64,000 bases of DNA from NCBI GenBank assembly GCA_965203855.1, contig CBDBDN010000005.1:496001-560000 (forward strand), read 5' to 3'. The notes beneath the pieces were generated by a model that was not told the DNA's origin, did no database searches, and saw only the letters and a list, made by a program, of their open reading frames with translations. Below, in pieces: positions 7,324 to 15,467 of this stretch (positions are counted from its first letter, which is position 1; each line of letters begins with the position of its first letter). The position numbers and the translations under genes were made by a program. Source of the stretch: Bin87 sp965203855. Its GTDB lineage: Bacteria; Chloroflexota; Dehalococcoidia; Lucifugimonadales; UBA3495.

Positions 7324-7353
7324 ACTTTATCACAGGGCGGCGGCAAGCGTCAA
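7324..7353 (-). promoter_or_regulatory. Promoter of the ilvB T-box transcript
   Basis: On the minus strand TTGACG (7353-7348) and TAAAGT (7329-7324) are separated by 18 bases, placing the start near 7317, just ahead of T-box Stem I. Confidence 0.6.
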
Positions 7354-7525
7354 CGGGGGCGTGTGGTGCCGGGTAGGAATCTCCGGTTGCCCGGCGCGCG
7401 CCGGACATCGCCCGACGCTATAATCCGACCCCAGCAAAACTACGGTATCTTGTACCGCCAAATACCCCGCCGCTGCGGCAGCCGCATCCCCCGGCGCCGG
7501 ATGCCGGGCAACCCGGGAGCAAACT

Positions 7526-8473
7526 ATGCAGTACGGCCTGATCCTACCCAACGTCGGCCCGCTGGCCGACATCACCCACTTGGCCCAATTCGCCCATCAC
7601 GCTGAATCGTCCGGCTGGTACGGCATCTTTCTCAGCGACCATATCGCCGTTCCCGCCGCGCTGCATTCCCGCTACCCCTACCGCACCGACGGCCGTTTCC
7701 CGCTAGACTCCGCCGACCCTATCCTGGAGCCGGTAGTTACGCTGTCTTACCTGGCCGCCGTAACCCGCCGCATCCGGCTCGGCTTCAGCGTACTCGTGCT
7801 GCCCTACCGACATCCCGTCCTCAACGCCAAAATGCTGTCCACCCTGGACGCCATCTCCGGCGGTCGCCTCATCCTCGGCGCCGGCGTCGGCTGGATGGCC
7901 GAGGAATTTGAGCTGCTGGACGCCAATTATGCCGAGAGGGGAACCATTACCGACGAGCATATCCGCATCCTGCGCGCATTATGGACGGATGACGCCCCCA
8001 ACATTGCCGGCGAACACTACCGCGTTTCCGGGTTTCAACTTTCGCCCCCGCCGGCCCGGCGGCCCCATCCCCCTATCTGGACCGGCGGCGTTAGCCCGCC
8101 GGCCTTGCGCCGGGCCGCCCGGTTGGGCGACGGCTGGCACGGCGTCCGGCAGACCCCGGACGACATCCGCCGGGTGGTTGCCCACATTGCCGAACTGCGC
8201 GCCAACGCCGGGCTGCCGATGGACGGCTACCAGTTTTCGCTGCGCGCTGGCCTGGACATCACCGCCGCCCCGCTGGATGGCGCCGGGCGCACTCCCCTGC
8301 GCGGCGCCCCCGCCCAAATCGCCGCCGACCTGGACGAATACGCCCGCGCCGGCCTGACCTGCATCGTCCTGGAACCCCGCGCCGCCACACCGGAGCAGTT
8401 CATCGCCCAACTGGACGCTTTCCAACCCCTGCTCTCTAATGCCAATGCCGGGCCGGATACGCCGTCCGTTTAA
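7526..8473 (+). CDS. Luciferase-like (LLM class) F420-dependent oxidoreductase
   Basis: A 315-residue TIM-barrel protein of the bacterial luciferase superfamily. 'GLILPNVGPLADI' at the N-terminus, 'ESSGWYGIFLSDH', 'TRRIRLGFSVLVLPYRHP' and 'LDAISGGRLILGAGVGWM' are the standard signature segments. The last is typical of F420-using members (the TIGR03619-type group). The electron donor and substrate cannot be told from sequence. The ATG at 7526 follows GGGAG. A consensus -10 box TATAAT lies at 7419-7424 without a good -35. It stands alone between the divergent T-box leader of ilvB and a repeat array. Confidence 0.85.
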   Translation: MQYGLILPNVGPLADITHLAQFAHHAESSGWYGIFLSDHIAVPAALHSRYPYRTDGRFPLDSADPILEPVVTLSYLAAVTRRIRLGFSVLVLPYRHPVLNAKMLSTLDAISGGRLILGAGVGWMAEEFELLDANYAERGTITDEHIRILRALWTDDAPNIAGEHYRVSGFQLSPPPARRPHPPIWTGGVSPPALRRAARLGDGWHGVRQTPDDIRRVVAHIAELRANAGLPMDGYQFSLRAGLDITAAPLDGAGRTPLRGAPAQIAADLDEYARAGLTCIVLEPRAATPEQFIAQLDAFQPLLSNANAGPDTPSV

Positions 8474-8489
8474 TTAGGATGCGTAGCCA

Positions 8490-8750
8490 GATTCACCGTC
8501 ATCCCGGCGCCCCCGCAACCATCATTCCGGCGCCCCTGCAACCATCATCCCAGCCTCCCCGCAACCGTCACCCCGGCCCCCTACAACCGTCATTCCGGCG
8601 AAAGCCGGAATCTATGGCTGCCGGTTTTATTACCGCAGTAGGGGATTACAACGCCGGATTCCGGCTTTCGCCGGAATGACGGTTGGGGGCATTGGAATGG
8701 CGGGCGGGGGGCATCACAATGACGGATGGGGGCATCGCAATGGCGGCGGC
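8490..8750. repeat. 88-bp palindromic element with flanking tandem arrays
   Basis: The core element is at 8591-8678, with the same inverted arms as at 4935 and a different 46-base middle. To its left are degenerate 22-23-base units of the form 'caaccgtcattccggcgcccc'. To its right are units of the form 'gaatgacggttgggggcat', which is the reverse complement of the left pattern. No gene is seen. Confidence 0.85.
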
Positions 8751-9722
8751 TTACCGCCCCAACCGGCACGGCGATTTTCGCAGCTCCCCGGCAATCCAGT
8801 CGTAGGTAACCTTGATACCGTCCGCCAAACTGGTTGCCGGCTCCCAGCCGATAACCTCTTTCAGCGCCGAGTTGTCGCTGTTGCGCCCGCGCACTCCCTG
8901 CGGCTTGCTCAAATCGTGCTGGCGGGTCAGCCGCTTGTCGGCGGCGGCGCAGACAGCGTCCACCAGTTGGTTGACGGTTACCAGTTCGTCGGTGCCCAGG
9001 TTCACCGGGCGGTTGTAGCCCGATTCCATAATACGGCGCAGCCCTTCAATGCAGTCGTCAATGTAGCAGAAACTGCGCGTCTGTTCGCCGTCGCCCCACA
9101 CTTCAATGGCCGCCCCGTCCTTGGCCAATGCCACCTTGCGGCAGATGGCCGCCGGCGCCTTTTCCCGCCCGCCTTCGTAAGTCCCCAGGGGGCCGTAGAT
9201 GTTGTGAAACCGGACGATGCGCGCGTCCAGCCCGCATTCCTCCTGGTAGTAGGCGGTGAGCTGCTCGGCGAACAGCTTTTCCCAGCCGTAGCCCTTTTCC
9301 GGGTCGGCGGGGATGGCTGCCGACTCTTTCAGCGGCGTAACATCCTCGTCGTCCTGCAAAAAGCTGGGATAGACGCAGGCGGAGCTGGTGTACAGATAGC
9401 GGGCAACTCGCGCGATGCGCGCCGCTTCCAGCATATGCGCGTTGATCAACGTATTGTTGCGCGTCAGAAAGGCATGATTCGCCGTGATATACCCGATGCC
9501 GCCCATGTCGGCGGCCAGCTGGTACACATCATCCATGCCGTCGGTCGTCTGCAAGCAGCTCTCAAAATTACGCAGGTCGGCAATCAGAAACTCGTCGGCG
9601 GCGGTCGGGGCGAATTCCGGGTTTTTGACATCCACGCCGCGCACCCAATGGCCCTCCGCTTTCAGTCGGTTCACCAGATGATGCCCAATGAAGCCCCCGG
9701 CCCCGGCAACTGCGATTTTCAT
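8751..9722 (-). CDS. GDP-mannose 3,5-epimerase-like NAD-dependent epimerase
   Basis: A 323-residue short-chain extended dehydrogenase. The Rossmann motif is GAGGFIG (7-13) and the catalytic YxxxK is Tyr145/Lys149. It carries the features that single out GDP-mannose 3,5-epimerases: DMGGIGYITANH, SSACVYP with Cys116, and GGREKAPAA with Lys188. Cys116 and Lys188 match the acid/base pair known in the plant enzyme. The expected reaction is GDP-D-mannose to GDP-L-galactose (and GDP-L-gulose). The upstream glycosyltransferase gene overlaps it by four bases (ATGA), so both probably make one surface polysaccharide. A plain NDP-sugar epimerase of other specificity cannot be excluded. Confidence 0.85.
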   Translation of the reverse strand: MKIAVAGAGGFIGHHLVNRLKAEGHWVRGVDVKNPEFAPTAADEFLIADLRNFESCLQTTDGMDDVYQLAADMGGIGYITANHAFLTRNNTLINAHMLEAARIARVARYLYTSSACVYPSFLQDDEDVTPLKESAAIPADPEKGYGWEKLFAEQLTAYYQEECGLDARIVRFHNIYGPLGTYEGGREKAPAAICRKVALAKDGAAIEVWGDGEQTRSFCYIDDCIEGLRRIMESGYNRPVNLGTDELVTVNQLVDAVCAAADKRLTRQHDLSKPQGVRGRNSDNSALKEVIGWEPATSLADGIKVTYDWIAGELRKSPCRLGR

Positions 9723-10522
9723 TCATCCCCCTTAATGCCGTTAGGCGGCGGCCCGTTTGGACTGCGGACTGCGGACTGCGGCAAGTTCACCAGCTGGAAC
9801 ACCTTCCGGGCCGGCTTCAGCGCCGGCACCAGAAAGCCCCCCCGCATACCGTTGTTGCGGCAGATGCGGGCCACTTCCCAATTCGCTTTCAGTATCGCCA
9901 ACGCCGATTTCCCCGACGCCCCCCCCGGCGCCATCTTGACCAGCACTCGATCCAGGTAGCGCATACGGATGTCGTACTTGAAAAGCAGCCGCAGCATAAA
10001 ATCGTAGTCCGCCGATATTTTATACCGCATATCAAACAGCCCGCATCGTTCATAGACGCTTTTTCGGACGAAAAACGCCTGGTGCGGCGGCATCCAGCCA
10101 TAGTACAGCCGCCGCCGGCGATACGGCCCCGCCTTCCAGTAGCGAACTACCTTGCCCGCTTCATTGGGATACACCATATCGCCATAGCAGGCGTCTATAT
10201 CGCCGCCCGCAAAAGCGTCCATCACATCCCGCAGCACCAGCGCGTCATTATACTGGTCGTCCGCGCCCAGTATATGCACCACATCGCCGCTGCTCAACAG
10301 CACGCCCTTGTTGAACCCGTCATAGATGCCCTCGTCCGGCTCGCTCACCAGCGCCGACAGCCGATCCCGATAGGTTTCCAGTATTTCCAGCGTGCCGTCC
10401 GTGGAACCGGCGTCAACCACTATCAGCTCCAGTTCGTGGCCGTGCTGCTGCGCCAGTATCGACTCCAGCGCGCGCCCGACCCGTTTCTCGTTAAAAACCG
10501 GCACGATTACGCTAACTTTCAC
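9719..10522 (-). CDS. Family 2 glycosyltransferase
   Basis: A GT-A fold glycosyltransferase of about 267 residues. It opens with VKVSVIVPVFNE, followed by 'IVVDAGSTDGT', the 'SEPDEGIYDGFNKG' segment and 'GADDQ', with a later 'ISADYDFMLRL' acceptor-side motif as in colanic-acid-type transferases. I prefer the GTG at 10522, because AGAGGA lies upstream and similarity starts at KVSVIVP. A TTG 33 bases earlier is also possible. It overlaps the GDP-mannose 3,5-epimerase gene by ATGA. A run of 16 G on its strand lies 55 bases upstream, which could vary expression. Confidence 0.85.
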   Translation of the reverse strand: MKVSVIVPVFNEKRVGRALESILAQQHGHELELIVVDAGSTDGTLEILETYRDRLSALVSEPDEGIYDGFNKGVLLSSGDVVHILGADDQYNDALVLRDVMDAFAGGDIDACYGDMVYPNEAGKVVRYWKAGPYRRRRLYYGWMPPHQAFFVRKSVYERCGLFDMRYKISADYDFMLRLLFKYDIRMRYLDRVLVKMAPGGASGKSALAILKANWEVARICRNNGMRGGFLVPALKPARKVFQLVNLPQSAVRSPNGPPPNGIKGDE

Positions 10523-10576
10523 TGCGGCCCATCCTCTGCTCAACTGCGCCGGCAAGATAACGCCCGGAGGAAATTA

Positions 10577-10592
10577 CCCCCCCCCCCCCCCC
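10577..10592. repeat. Homopolymer of 16 C upstream of the polysaccharide genes
   Basis: Sixteen consecutive C on the plus strand (G on the transcribed strand) between the tRNA gene and the glycosyltransferase start. A TAA in frame with the glycosyltransferase directly follows the tract, so it cannot be coding in that gene. It could alter promoter or leader spacing. A consensus-length error from sequencing is possible. Confidence 0.8.
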
Positions 10593-10675
10593 GAGGTTGG
10601 CTGCCTGAAAGTTGGCTGCCTGAAAAGTGAACCCGGTTCGGCGGACCAGCAACGGAGCGGCGCGCCGTACAGTAG

Positions 10676-10747
10676 TGGGCCCGACAGGGTTCGAACCTGT
10701 GACCACCCGATTATGAGTCGGACGCTCTACCACTGAGCTACGGGCCC
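10676..10747 (-). tRNA. tRNA with CAT anticodon (elongator Met or Ile2)
   Basis: A complete cloverleaf on the minus strand. Acceptor GGGCCCG/CGGGCCC plus discriminator A, D arm GCTC-AGTGGTA-GAGC, anticodon stem TCCGA/TCGGG with loop CTCATAA (anticodon CAT), T arm ACAGG-TTCGAAC-CTGT. CCA is not encoded. The variable loop TGGTC is like that of tRNA-Ile2, in which C34 is modified to lysidine, but an elongator methionine tRNA is equally possible. Confidence 0.95.
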
Positions 10748-10849
10748 GCGTTGCGCCGGTCATCGCACTGCCGTACAGCATGGGCATTTCAGATTATCCC
10801 CCCTACGCAGATTAGTCAACTTTTGCCGCAATTCCAACCCCCCAACCAT

Positions 10850-11030
10850 CATTCCGGCATCCTCAGCTGTCATTCCAAACCCTCAGCTGTCATTCCAAAC
10901 CCTCAACCGTCGTTCCAAACCTCTAAACCGTCATTCCGGCGAAAGCCGGAATCCAGTCTCGCAATCCGCCGCTACGCCAACCTAACTGGCAATCATAGCC
11001 CTCCATCCTTCACCGCAATGACGGTTAGTA
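10850..11030. repeat. Degenerate palindromic element with left tandem array
   Basis: Left-hand units of the form 'ctcagctgtcattccaaacc' repeat about four times from 10853, leading into the left arm of the element (10932-10952). The right arm is badly decayed ('caccgcaatgacgg' near 11020). No gene is seen between the tRNA and 11135. Confidence 0.7.
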
Positions 11031-11134
11031 TGCCGCAATCCAAGCGAATTTCCCGACCTTGGCTTGCGTCATAAAGATGGGCTTAACTTATAGATAAGCC
11101 CCCCGAAAAGCAACGCTACCCGCACTGTGGCCGG

Positions 11135-12496
11135 TCATCCCGCCGTCAAGCCCAGCCGCTGCCGATAATCCGCATCCCATTCCGCCAGCTGTCCCCGTTC
11201 CACCAGCTCCAACGGATCCAGCGTCGGCGACGGCTCGCCGCTGGTTGGCACGGCAGCAATCAGGCCGTCTTGCAACCAGGCGTCCACCTGCCCATCGCCT
11301 TTGCCCAGCAGCCCGGCCAGCAGCGCCGCGTTGTCCTGCCCAAAAGCCGGCGCCGGCCCGCGGATTTGCAGCGGCGTCTTGGACATCTGATAAGGCCGCC
11401 CCATCAAAAACCGCGCGCCAATGCCCCGTTCCGGCGGATACTCTACCCTTTCCAGAAAATTGCGGCTCCGATAGTGCGGGTCAAAATGCACTTCCCGCCC
11501 GCTCAACACCGGCCCGGATGCGATGCCGACCGCCTGCAAAGCGTGCATCAGTTCATACTTGTACTGCGTTGTCGTCCATTCGGAGATAGCGGCGTCGATT
11601 TCGTCGTGCCGTTCCTGCCGCCCGGCCAGCGTCCGCAAGCCGGCGTCCTGCGCCAAATCCGGGCGTTCCAGCAGAGCGCACAACGCCGCCCATTCCCGGA
11701 CGTCGCCAACCGACAGCGTAATCCACTGGTCAACGCCGGCCGCCGGGTACGCCCCCTGCGGCGCCCGATAGGGATGCCGGTTGCCGATGCGTTCCCCCTC
11801 GCGGCCATTGGCGATTGCGTCCATCAGGTATTCCGACAGAAACATTACGCCCGCCTGGTACATACCGATGTCCACCCACTGCCCCAAGCCGGTGCGGTTG
11901 CGATAGCGCAGGGCGGCGCCGATGGCAAAAACGGCGCTCCAGGTTGACAGGAAATCCACGAAGGAACGCCCCGCTTTGGACGGCTCGCCGCCCGGATAGC
12001 CGGTAACCCAGCAATGCCCGTGCGTTCCCTCTTGCGTAGTAGCCTGCGCCGGGTATGCGGAATAAGGCCCGTCGCCATGCCCGTAGCCGGTGTTGGACAC
12101 CATGATTATATCCGGGCGCAGCCGCCGCAGGTTGGGGTAATCCAGTCCCCAGCGGCGCATGACGCGCGGCGTAAAGTTCTCCATTACCACATCGCTGACG
12201 GCTACCAGCTCCCGGAAGATCTCCCGCCCCTCCGCGCGCGACATATCCAGCGCCAGCGACCGCTTGCCCCGGTTCAGCAATTGATAGGTAGAGGGACGGT
12301 TCCACCAGTCCTCCCCCGGTTCGTTGTCGGGAAAAGTGCCGTACAGCCCGCCACCCCGCGTAATATCAGGACGGCCCGGCCCCTCAATTTTGATGACCTC
12401 CGCCCCCAGATCGGCCAGCTGCCCGCCGGTGTACGGCAGCGCAAACACATAAGTGGAATCCAGCACCCGTATCCCGTCCAACGGCAGCCCGGACAT
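11135..12496 (-). CDS. CaiB/BaiF family CoA-transferase (family III)
   Basis: 453 residues. The family III opening is 'LPLDGIRVLDSTYVFALPYTGGQLADLGAEVIKIE', followed by a 'NRGKRSLALDM' segment and 'GLGQWVDIGMYQAG'. The catalytic aspartate that forms the acyl-enzyme anhydride is present at about residue 181 (RSFVDFLST). Such enzymes move CoA between carboxylic acids. The substrate cannot be predicted. The start ATG 12496 has only a weak upstream purine stretch. A second, more divergent family member lies 1.3 kb away on the same strand. Confidence 0.88.
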   Translation of the reverse strand: MSGLPLDGIRVLDSTYVFALPYTGGQLADLGAEVIKIEGPGRPDITRGGGLYGTFPDNEPGEDWWNRPSTYQLLNRGKRSLALDMSRAEGREIFRELVAVSDVVMENFTPRVMRRWGLDYPNLRRLRPDIIMVSNTGYGHGDGPYSAYPAQATTQEGTHGHCWVTGYPGGEPSKAGRSFVDFLSTWSAVFAIGAALRYRNRTGLGQWVDIGMYQAGVMFLSEYLMDAIANGREGERIGNRHPYRAPQGAYPAAGVDQWITLSVGDVREWAALCALLERPDLAQDAGLRTLAGRQERHDEIDAAISEWTTTQYKYELMHALQAVGIASGPVLSGREVHFDPHYRSRNFLERVEYPPERGIGARFLMGRPYQMSKTPLQIRGPAPAFGQDNAALLAGLLGKGDGQVDAWLQDGLIAAVPTSGEPSPTLDPLELVERGQLAEWDADYRQRLGLTAG

Positions 12497-12559
12497 AGTT
12501 CACAACTCCGCAATGAATGCAATGAAATGGTAGCGTTTCCAATCAGGCGGTTTATTTTC

Positions 12560-12815
12560 CCGTCATTCCGTCGCCTTTACAACCGTTATTACGGCGCCCT
12601 ACAACCGTCATCCCGCCGCCTTTACAACCGTCATTCCGCATCCTTACCGTCATTCCGGCGAAAGCCGGAATCTATGACTGCCGTCTCTATTGCCATATGA
12701 ACATATTAGGCCGCTGGATTCCGGCTTTCGCCGGAATGACGGTAAAGATGCGGAATGACGGTAAAGATGCGGAATGACGGTAAGGATGCGGAATGACGGT
12801 AAAGATGCGGCCGGT
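12560..12815. repeat. 88-bp palindromic element with mirror-image tandem arrays
   Basis: The core element is at 12651-12738. The right array has four units of about 20 bases (ggaatgacggtaaagatgc). The left array is the reverse complement of the same pattern (gcatccttaccgtcattcc), with related units before it. This is the clearest example of arrays growing outward in both orientations from one element. No gene is seen in 12497-12826. Confidence 0.9.
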
Positions 12816-12826
12816 TTTCGCGGAGG

Positions 12827-13642
12827 TCAAGACTGCTGCCGCCGCAGCCGTTCCTCCAGTTCCCGGATCCGCGCCTCGGCAGCGGCGCCAGCCCGCTGTG
12901 ACCGTTCCAATTCCGCTTGCGCCGCGACCCGTTCCCTCTGCTCGTAGGCCAGCTGCGACTCCGCAATGTGCAGCGATGCCTGCGACACCGCCAGCCGATT
13001 CTCTACCAGCGTCATATCGCACAGGTAGCGCTCCGTCCGGCGGTTGTAGAACCGCAGGTTGGTGTCATCGTCAACATCCCAATCCCACGCAGGATGCCAG
13101 CACAGGCACAAATCCAGCATCGCGCTGTAGCCCCAGATCATCCCGTCGTCCTCATGTACCAGCGGAATGTCCGCATACGCCCCGTCCACCAGCCGATCGC
13201 CCGCCAATGGCCGCCCGTAATGCTCGCCCCCGGACGGGTCAACCCGCCAGTACTCGGCGACCCCCAGCTCGGCGTACAGCCGCCGCTTGAACCCGGTATC
13301 CCGGATATGCGTGGATGACGATGCGACTTCCATCAGAAAATCCGGCGGCTTGCCCACTTCCCAGATGATATACCCGTTGCGCCGCTTGATAGACGCCACA
13401 TTCACGCCGTAGGCCACGCACAGGTCGGCTTCCACCCGCACATTCATATTGGCCGGTTCGTAGTTCACCGGAATATCCCCGCTGGCCAGCGTATCCGGCT
13501 GCCCGGCGAAATGACGGGCTACGAAATACGCGCTCTTGGCGATGGTCGGCAGCTGCTGCATATCCTTCGGCTCCGGATCCGGGCAGACATAGTCATCCGG
13601 CAGCGCCGGATAGACGGCGGCAATTGGCGGTTGCGTAGTCAT
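12827..13642 (-). CDS. Uma2 (DUF820) family putative nuclease with C-terminal coiled coil
   Basis: 271 residues. The central part has the PD-(D/E)xK-like arrangement of Uma2 proteins: 'VEADLCVAYG' and 'FLMEVASSSTHIRD' (Glu-Val-x-Ser pattern), then a Lys/Arg-rich helix 'FKRRLYAELGVAEYWRVDP'. The last 60 residues are a charged, Ala/Glu/Arg-rich coiled coil. The family is annotated as putative restriction-like nucleases, but its role is unknown. It is one of five Uma2 genes in the window. Unlike the other four it is isolated and has the long coiled-coil tail. Confidence 0.8.
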   Translation of the reverse strand: MTTQPPIAAVYPALPDDYVCPDPEPKDMQQLPTIAKSAYFVARHFAGQPDTLASGDIPVNYEPANMNVRVEADLCVAYGVNVASIKRRNGYIIWEVGKPPDFLMEVASSSTHIRDTGFKRRLYAELGVAEYWRVDPSGGEHYGRPLAGDRLVDGAYADIPLVHEDDGMIWGYSAMLDLCLCWHPAWDWDVDDDTNLRFYNRRTERYLCDMTLVENRLAVSQASLHIAESQLAYEQRERVAAQAELERSQRAGAAAEARIRELEERLRRQQS

Positions 13643-13834
13643 ACCGATTGAACCTCAACTTGATTAAACCTCAGCTTGATTGAACCCCGGATTAATCGCA
13701 CCCCGGATTGCTCTAACCTCAAAGGCCGGAGCGCCGGATAATGCCCGCCGGGGCATCATACCATAACGCCGCCGGCCATACGCCGCCCCGAATCTGCGCT
13801 TACAGGTAACGATGGCGACGGCGACGGCTGCTTG

Positions 13835-15040
13835 TTAAACTATATTCAGCTGCCGCATCACCGACCGGGCGGCGGCGTCAAAGCCCAGCCCGTCGCCAAA
13901 GATTTCCGCATTGTGCTGCCCCAGGGTTGGAGCGGGCATACGCAGTTGGTACGGCGTAGCGGACAACCGGAACAGTTCCGCCGGCACTTTGATGCGCCCA
14001 ATCACCGGATGCTCAGTTTCCCGGTAGAACGCGCGGGATTCCAGCTGCGGGCATTCGGCCAGTTCCGTAGGCGTCTGCACCAACCCGAACAGCATCCGCT
14101 TTTCCGCCGCCTTGGGGAACAGCTCCCATTTTTCCCGATCTTTGATAGCCTCCAGCACTACGGCGTCCATTGCGGCGCCGTTGCGGACGCGCTGGGCGCG
14201 GTCGGCAAAGCGTGGTTCCAGCAGTTCCGGCGTCTCAAAAAAGTCGGCAATGTCCTCCCACGAAGCGCCGCCGCCCGCCTGTACGATAATCCAGCCGTCT
14301 TTGCACGGCATCGGATTCTCCCACATCGTCCCCGGCGCGCGGCGTATCTGCGACGCCCCCATAAACGGGTATATCGTCTGCGTCGCCATCATCGTGGACG
14401 CTACGCACTCGGTAACGGAGACATCAACGTGCTGGCCGGCGCCCTCCCGGTCTTGTGCGAACAGCGCCATTGCGGCGGCGCCGGCGCCGAACAGCCCGCC
14501 TTGATACTGCGCCTGAAAACCGCCGTGTTTCAGCGGAGGCATCCCCTGCACGCCGCTGATGCCCATTACCATCCCCATCGCGTAGGACACGATTTCCGCG
14601 CCGGCGTACCGGCTATAAGGGCCGGTCTGCCCAAACGGGGTTATGGAAGTCATTACCAGACGCGGGTTGACTGCCGACAACGCCGTATAGCCGATGCCCA
14701 GGTCGTCCAGATAGCCGGGACGATAGCTCTCCACCACCAGGTCAACATAGGGAACCAGTTTTTTGAGCAGGCTGCGTCCGGCTTCGGTATCCAGGTTCAG
14801 TGTAACGCCTTTCTTGTTCAGGTTGAGTATCAGAAAGAACAGGCTTTGCTCCGGGTGCGGTTCGTCGCGATAGAACGGGCCGATACGGCGCATCGCCGAA
14901 CCGCCGGGCGGTTCCACTTTCAGCACATCGGCGCCGTAGTCGGCCAGCAGGCGCGCGCAAAACGACCCGGCGATGTCCTCGCTCAAGTCCAGAACTTTCA
15001 GCCCGTCAAATACCCCGCCGTCCATTACCCCGCCGTCCAT
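13835..15040 (-). CDS. CaiB/BaiF family protein lacking the catalytic aspartate
   Basis: 401 residues from ATG 15040, chosen because AAGGAGAGGG precedes it and the family signature starts at 'FDGLKVLDLSEDIAGSFCARLLADYGADVLKVEPP'. The fold segments 'LNLNKKGVTLNLD' and 'GAGQHVDVSV' are intact. At the position of the conserved Ala-Asp-x-x-x-Gly, the protein reads AQYQGG, so the acyl-carrying aspartate is replaced by Gln168. If the alignment is right, it cannot use the standard family III mechanism. It could be a CoA-binding racemase/lyase-like relative, or a partner of another subunit. Confidence 0.8.
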   Translation of the reverse strand: MDGGVMDGGVFDGLKVLDLSEDIAGSFCARLLADYGADVLKVEPPGGSAMRRIGPFYRDEPHPEQSLFFLILNLNKKGVTLNLDTEAGRSLLKKLVPYVDLVVESYRPGYLDDLGIGYTALSAVNPRLVMTSITPFGQTGPYSRYAGAEIVSYAMGMVMGISGVQGMPPLKHGGFQAQYQGGLFGAGAAAMALFAQDREGAGQHVDVSVTECVASTMMATQTIYPFMGASQIRRAPGTMWENPMPCKDGWIIVQAGGGASWEDIADFFETPELLEPRFADRAQRVRNGAAMDAVVLEAIKDREKWELFPKAAEKRMLFGLVQTPTELAECPQLESRAFYRETEHPVIGRIKVPAELFRLSATPYQLRMPAPTLGQHNAEIFGDGLGFDAAARSVMRQLNIV

Positions 15041-15139
15041 AAGCCAAACCCTCTCCTTTGCCGGATTGCCGGGATTTACCCGGATTGCCGGGCAAGCCGC
15101 CCGGCAAATCCTGTCCACAAATCCGGTGCGCCCCAATTC

Positions 15140-15300
15140 TACACCATTCCAACATCTCAACCGTCATCCCCAAGTTAATCGTCATTCCGGCACCCCAACC
15201 GTCATTCCGGCTTTCGCCGGAATGACGGTTGGGGTAATCCGCCACTGCGGTAATGAAACCGTCAGCTACAGATTCTAGCGCAACTCGGAATGACGGCGGA
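15140..15300. repeat. Palindromic repeat with left tandem units
   Basis: Units 'caaccgtcatcccc...gtcattccggcac' lead into a full palindrome at 15203-15224 (cattccggctttcgccggaatg), followed by a decayed arm ending near 15296 ('cggaatgacgg'). No gene is seen between 15041 and 15467. Confidence 0.75.
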
Positions 15301-15467
15301 TTTAAGCATAACGGCAGAATTGGCGATACCCCCCTCCCCAAATGAAATGCGCCGCTAATCAATGCCGCATTTTACCGCCCGCAGTGCCCACAAAATGCGC
15401 TATGATTACAGCCATCCATACCGCACTACCCCACATCAAGCATCATGCCAAGGAGAGAGCCGCCCCG

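Noticed and set aside
10512..10787. A 91-codon minus-strand ORF across the tRNA gene
   Set aside because: It overlaps a complete tRNA gene and the C16 tract. The peptide is the usual tRNA-derived shadow (SSVVERPTHNRVVTGSNPVG).
12735..12815. A possible CRISPR array (regular about 20-base repeats)
   Set aside because: Units are direct tandem copies without distinct spacers, no cas genes are nearby, and the units derive from the palindromic element's arm.
13832..15178. A 448-codon plus-strand frame over the second CaiB gene
   Set aside because: A shadow frame of a recognisable minus-strand gene with a good ribosome binding site.
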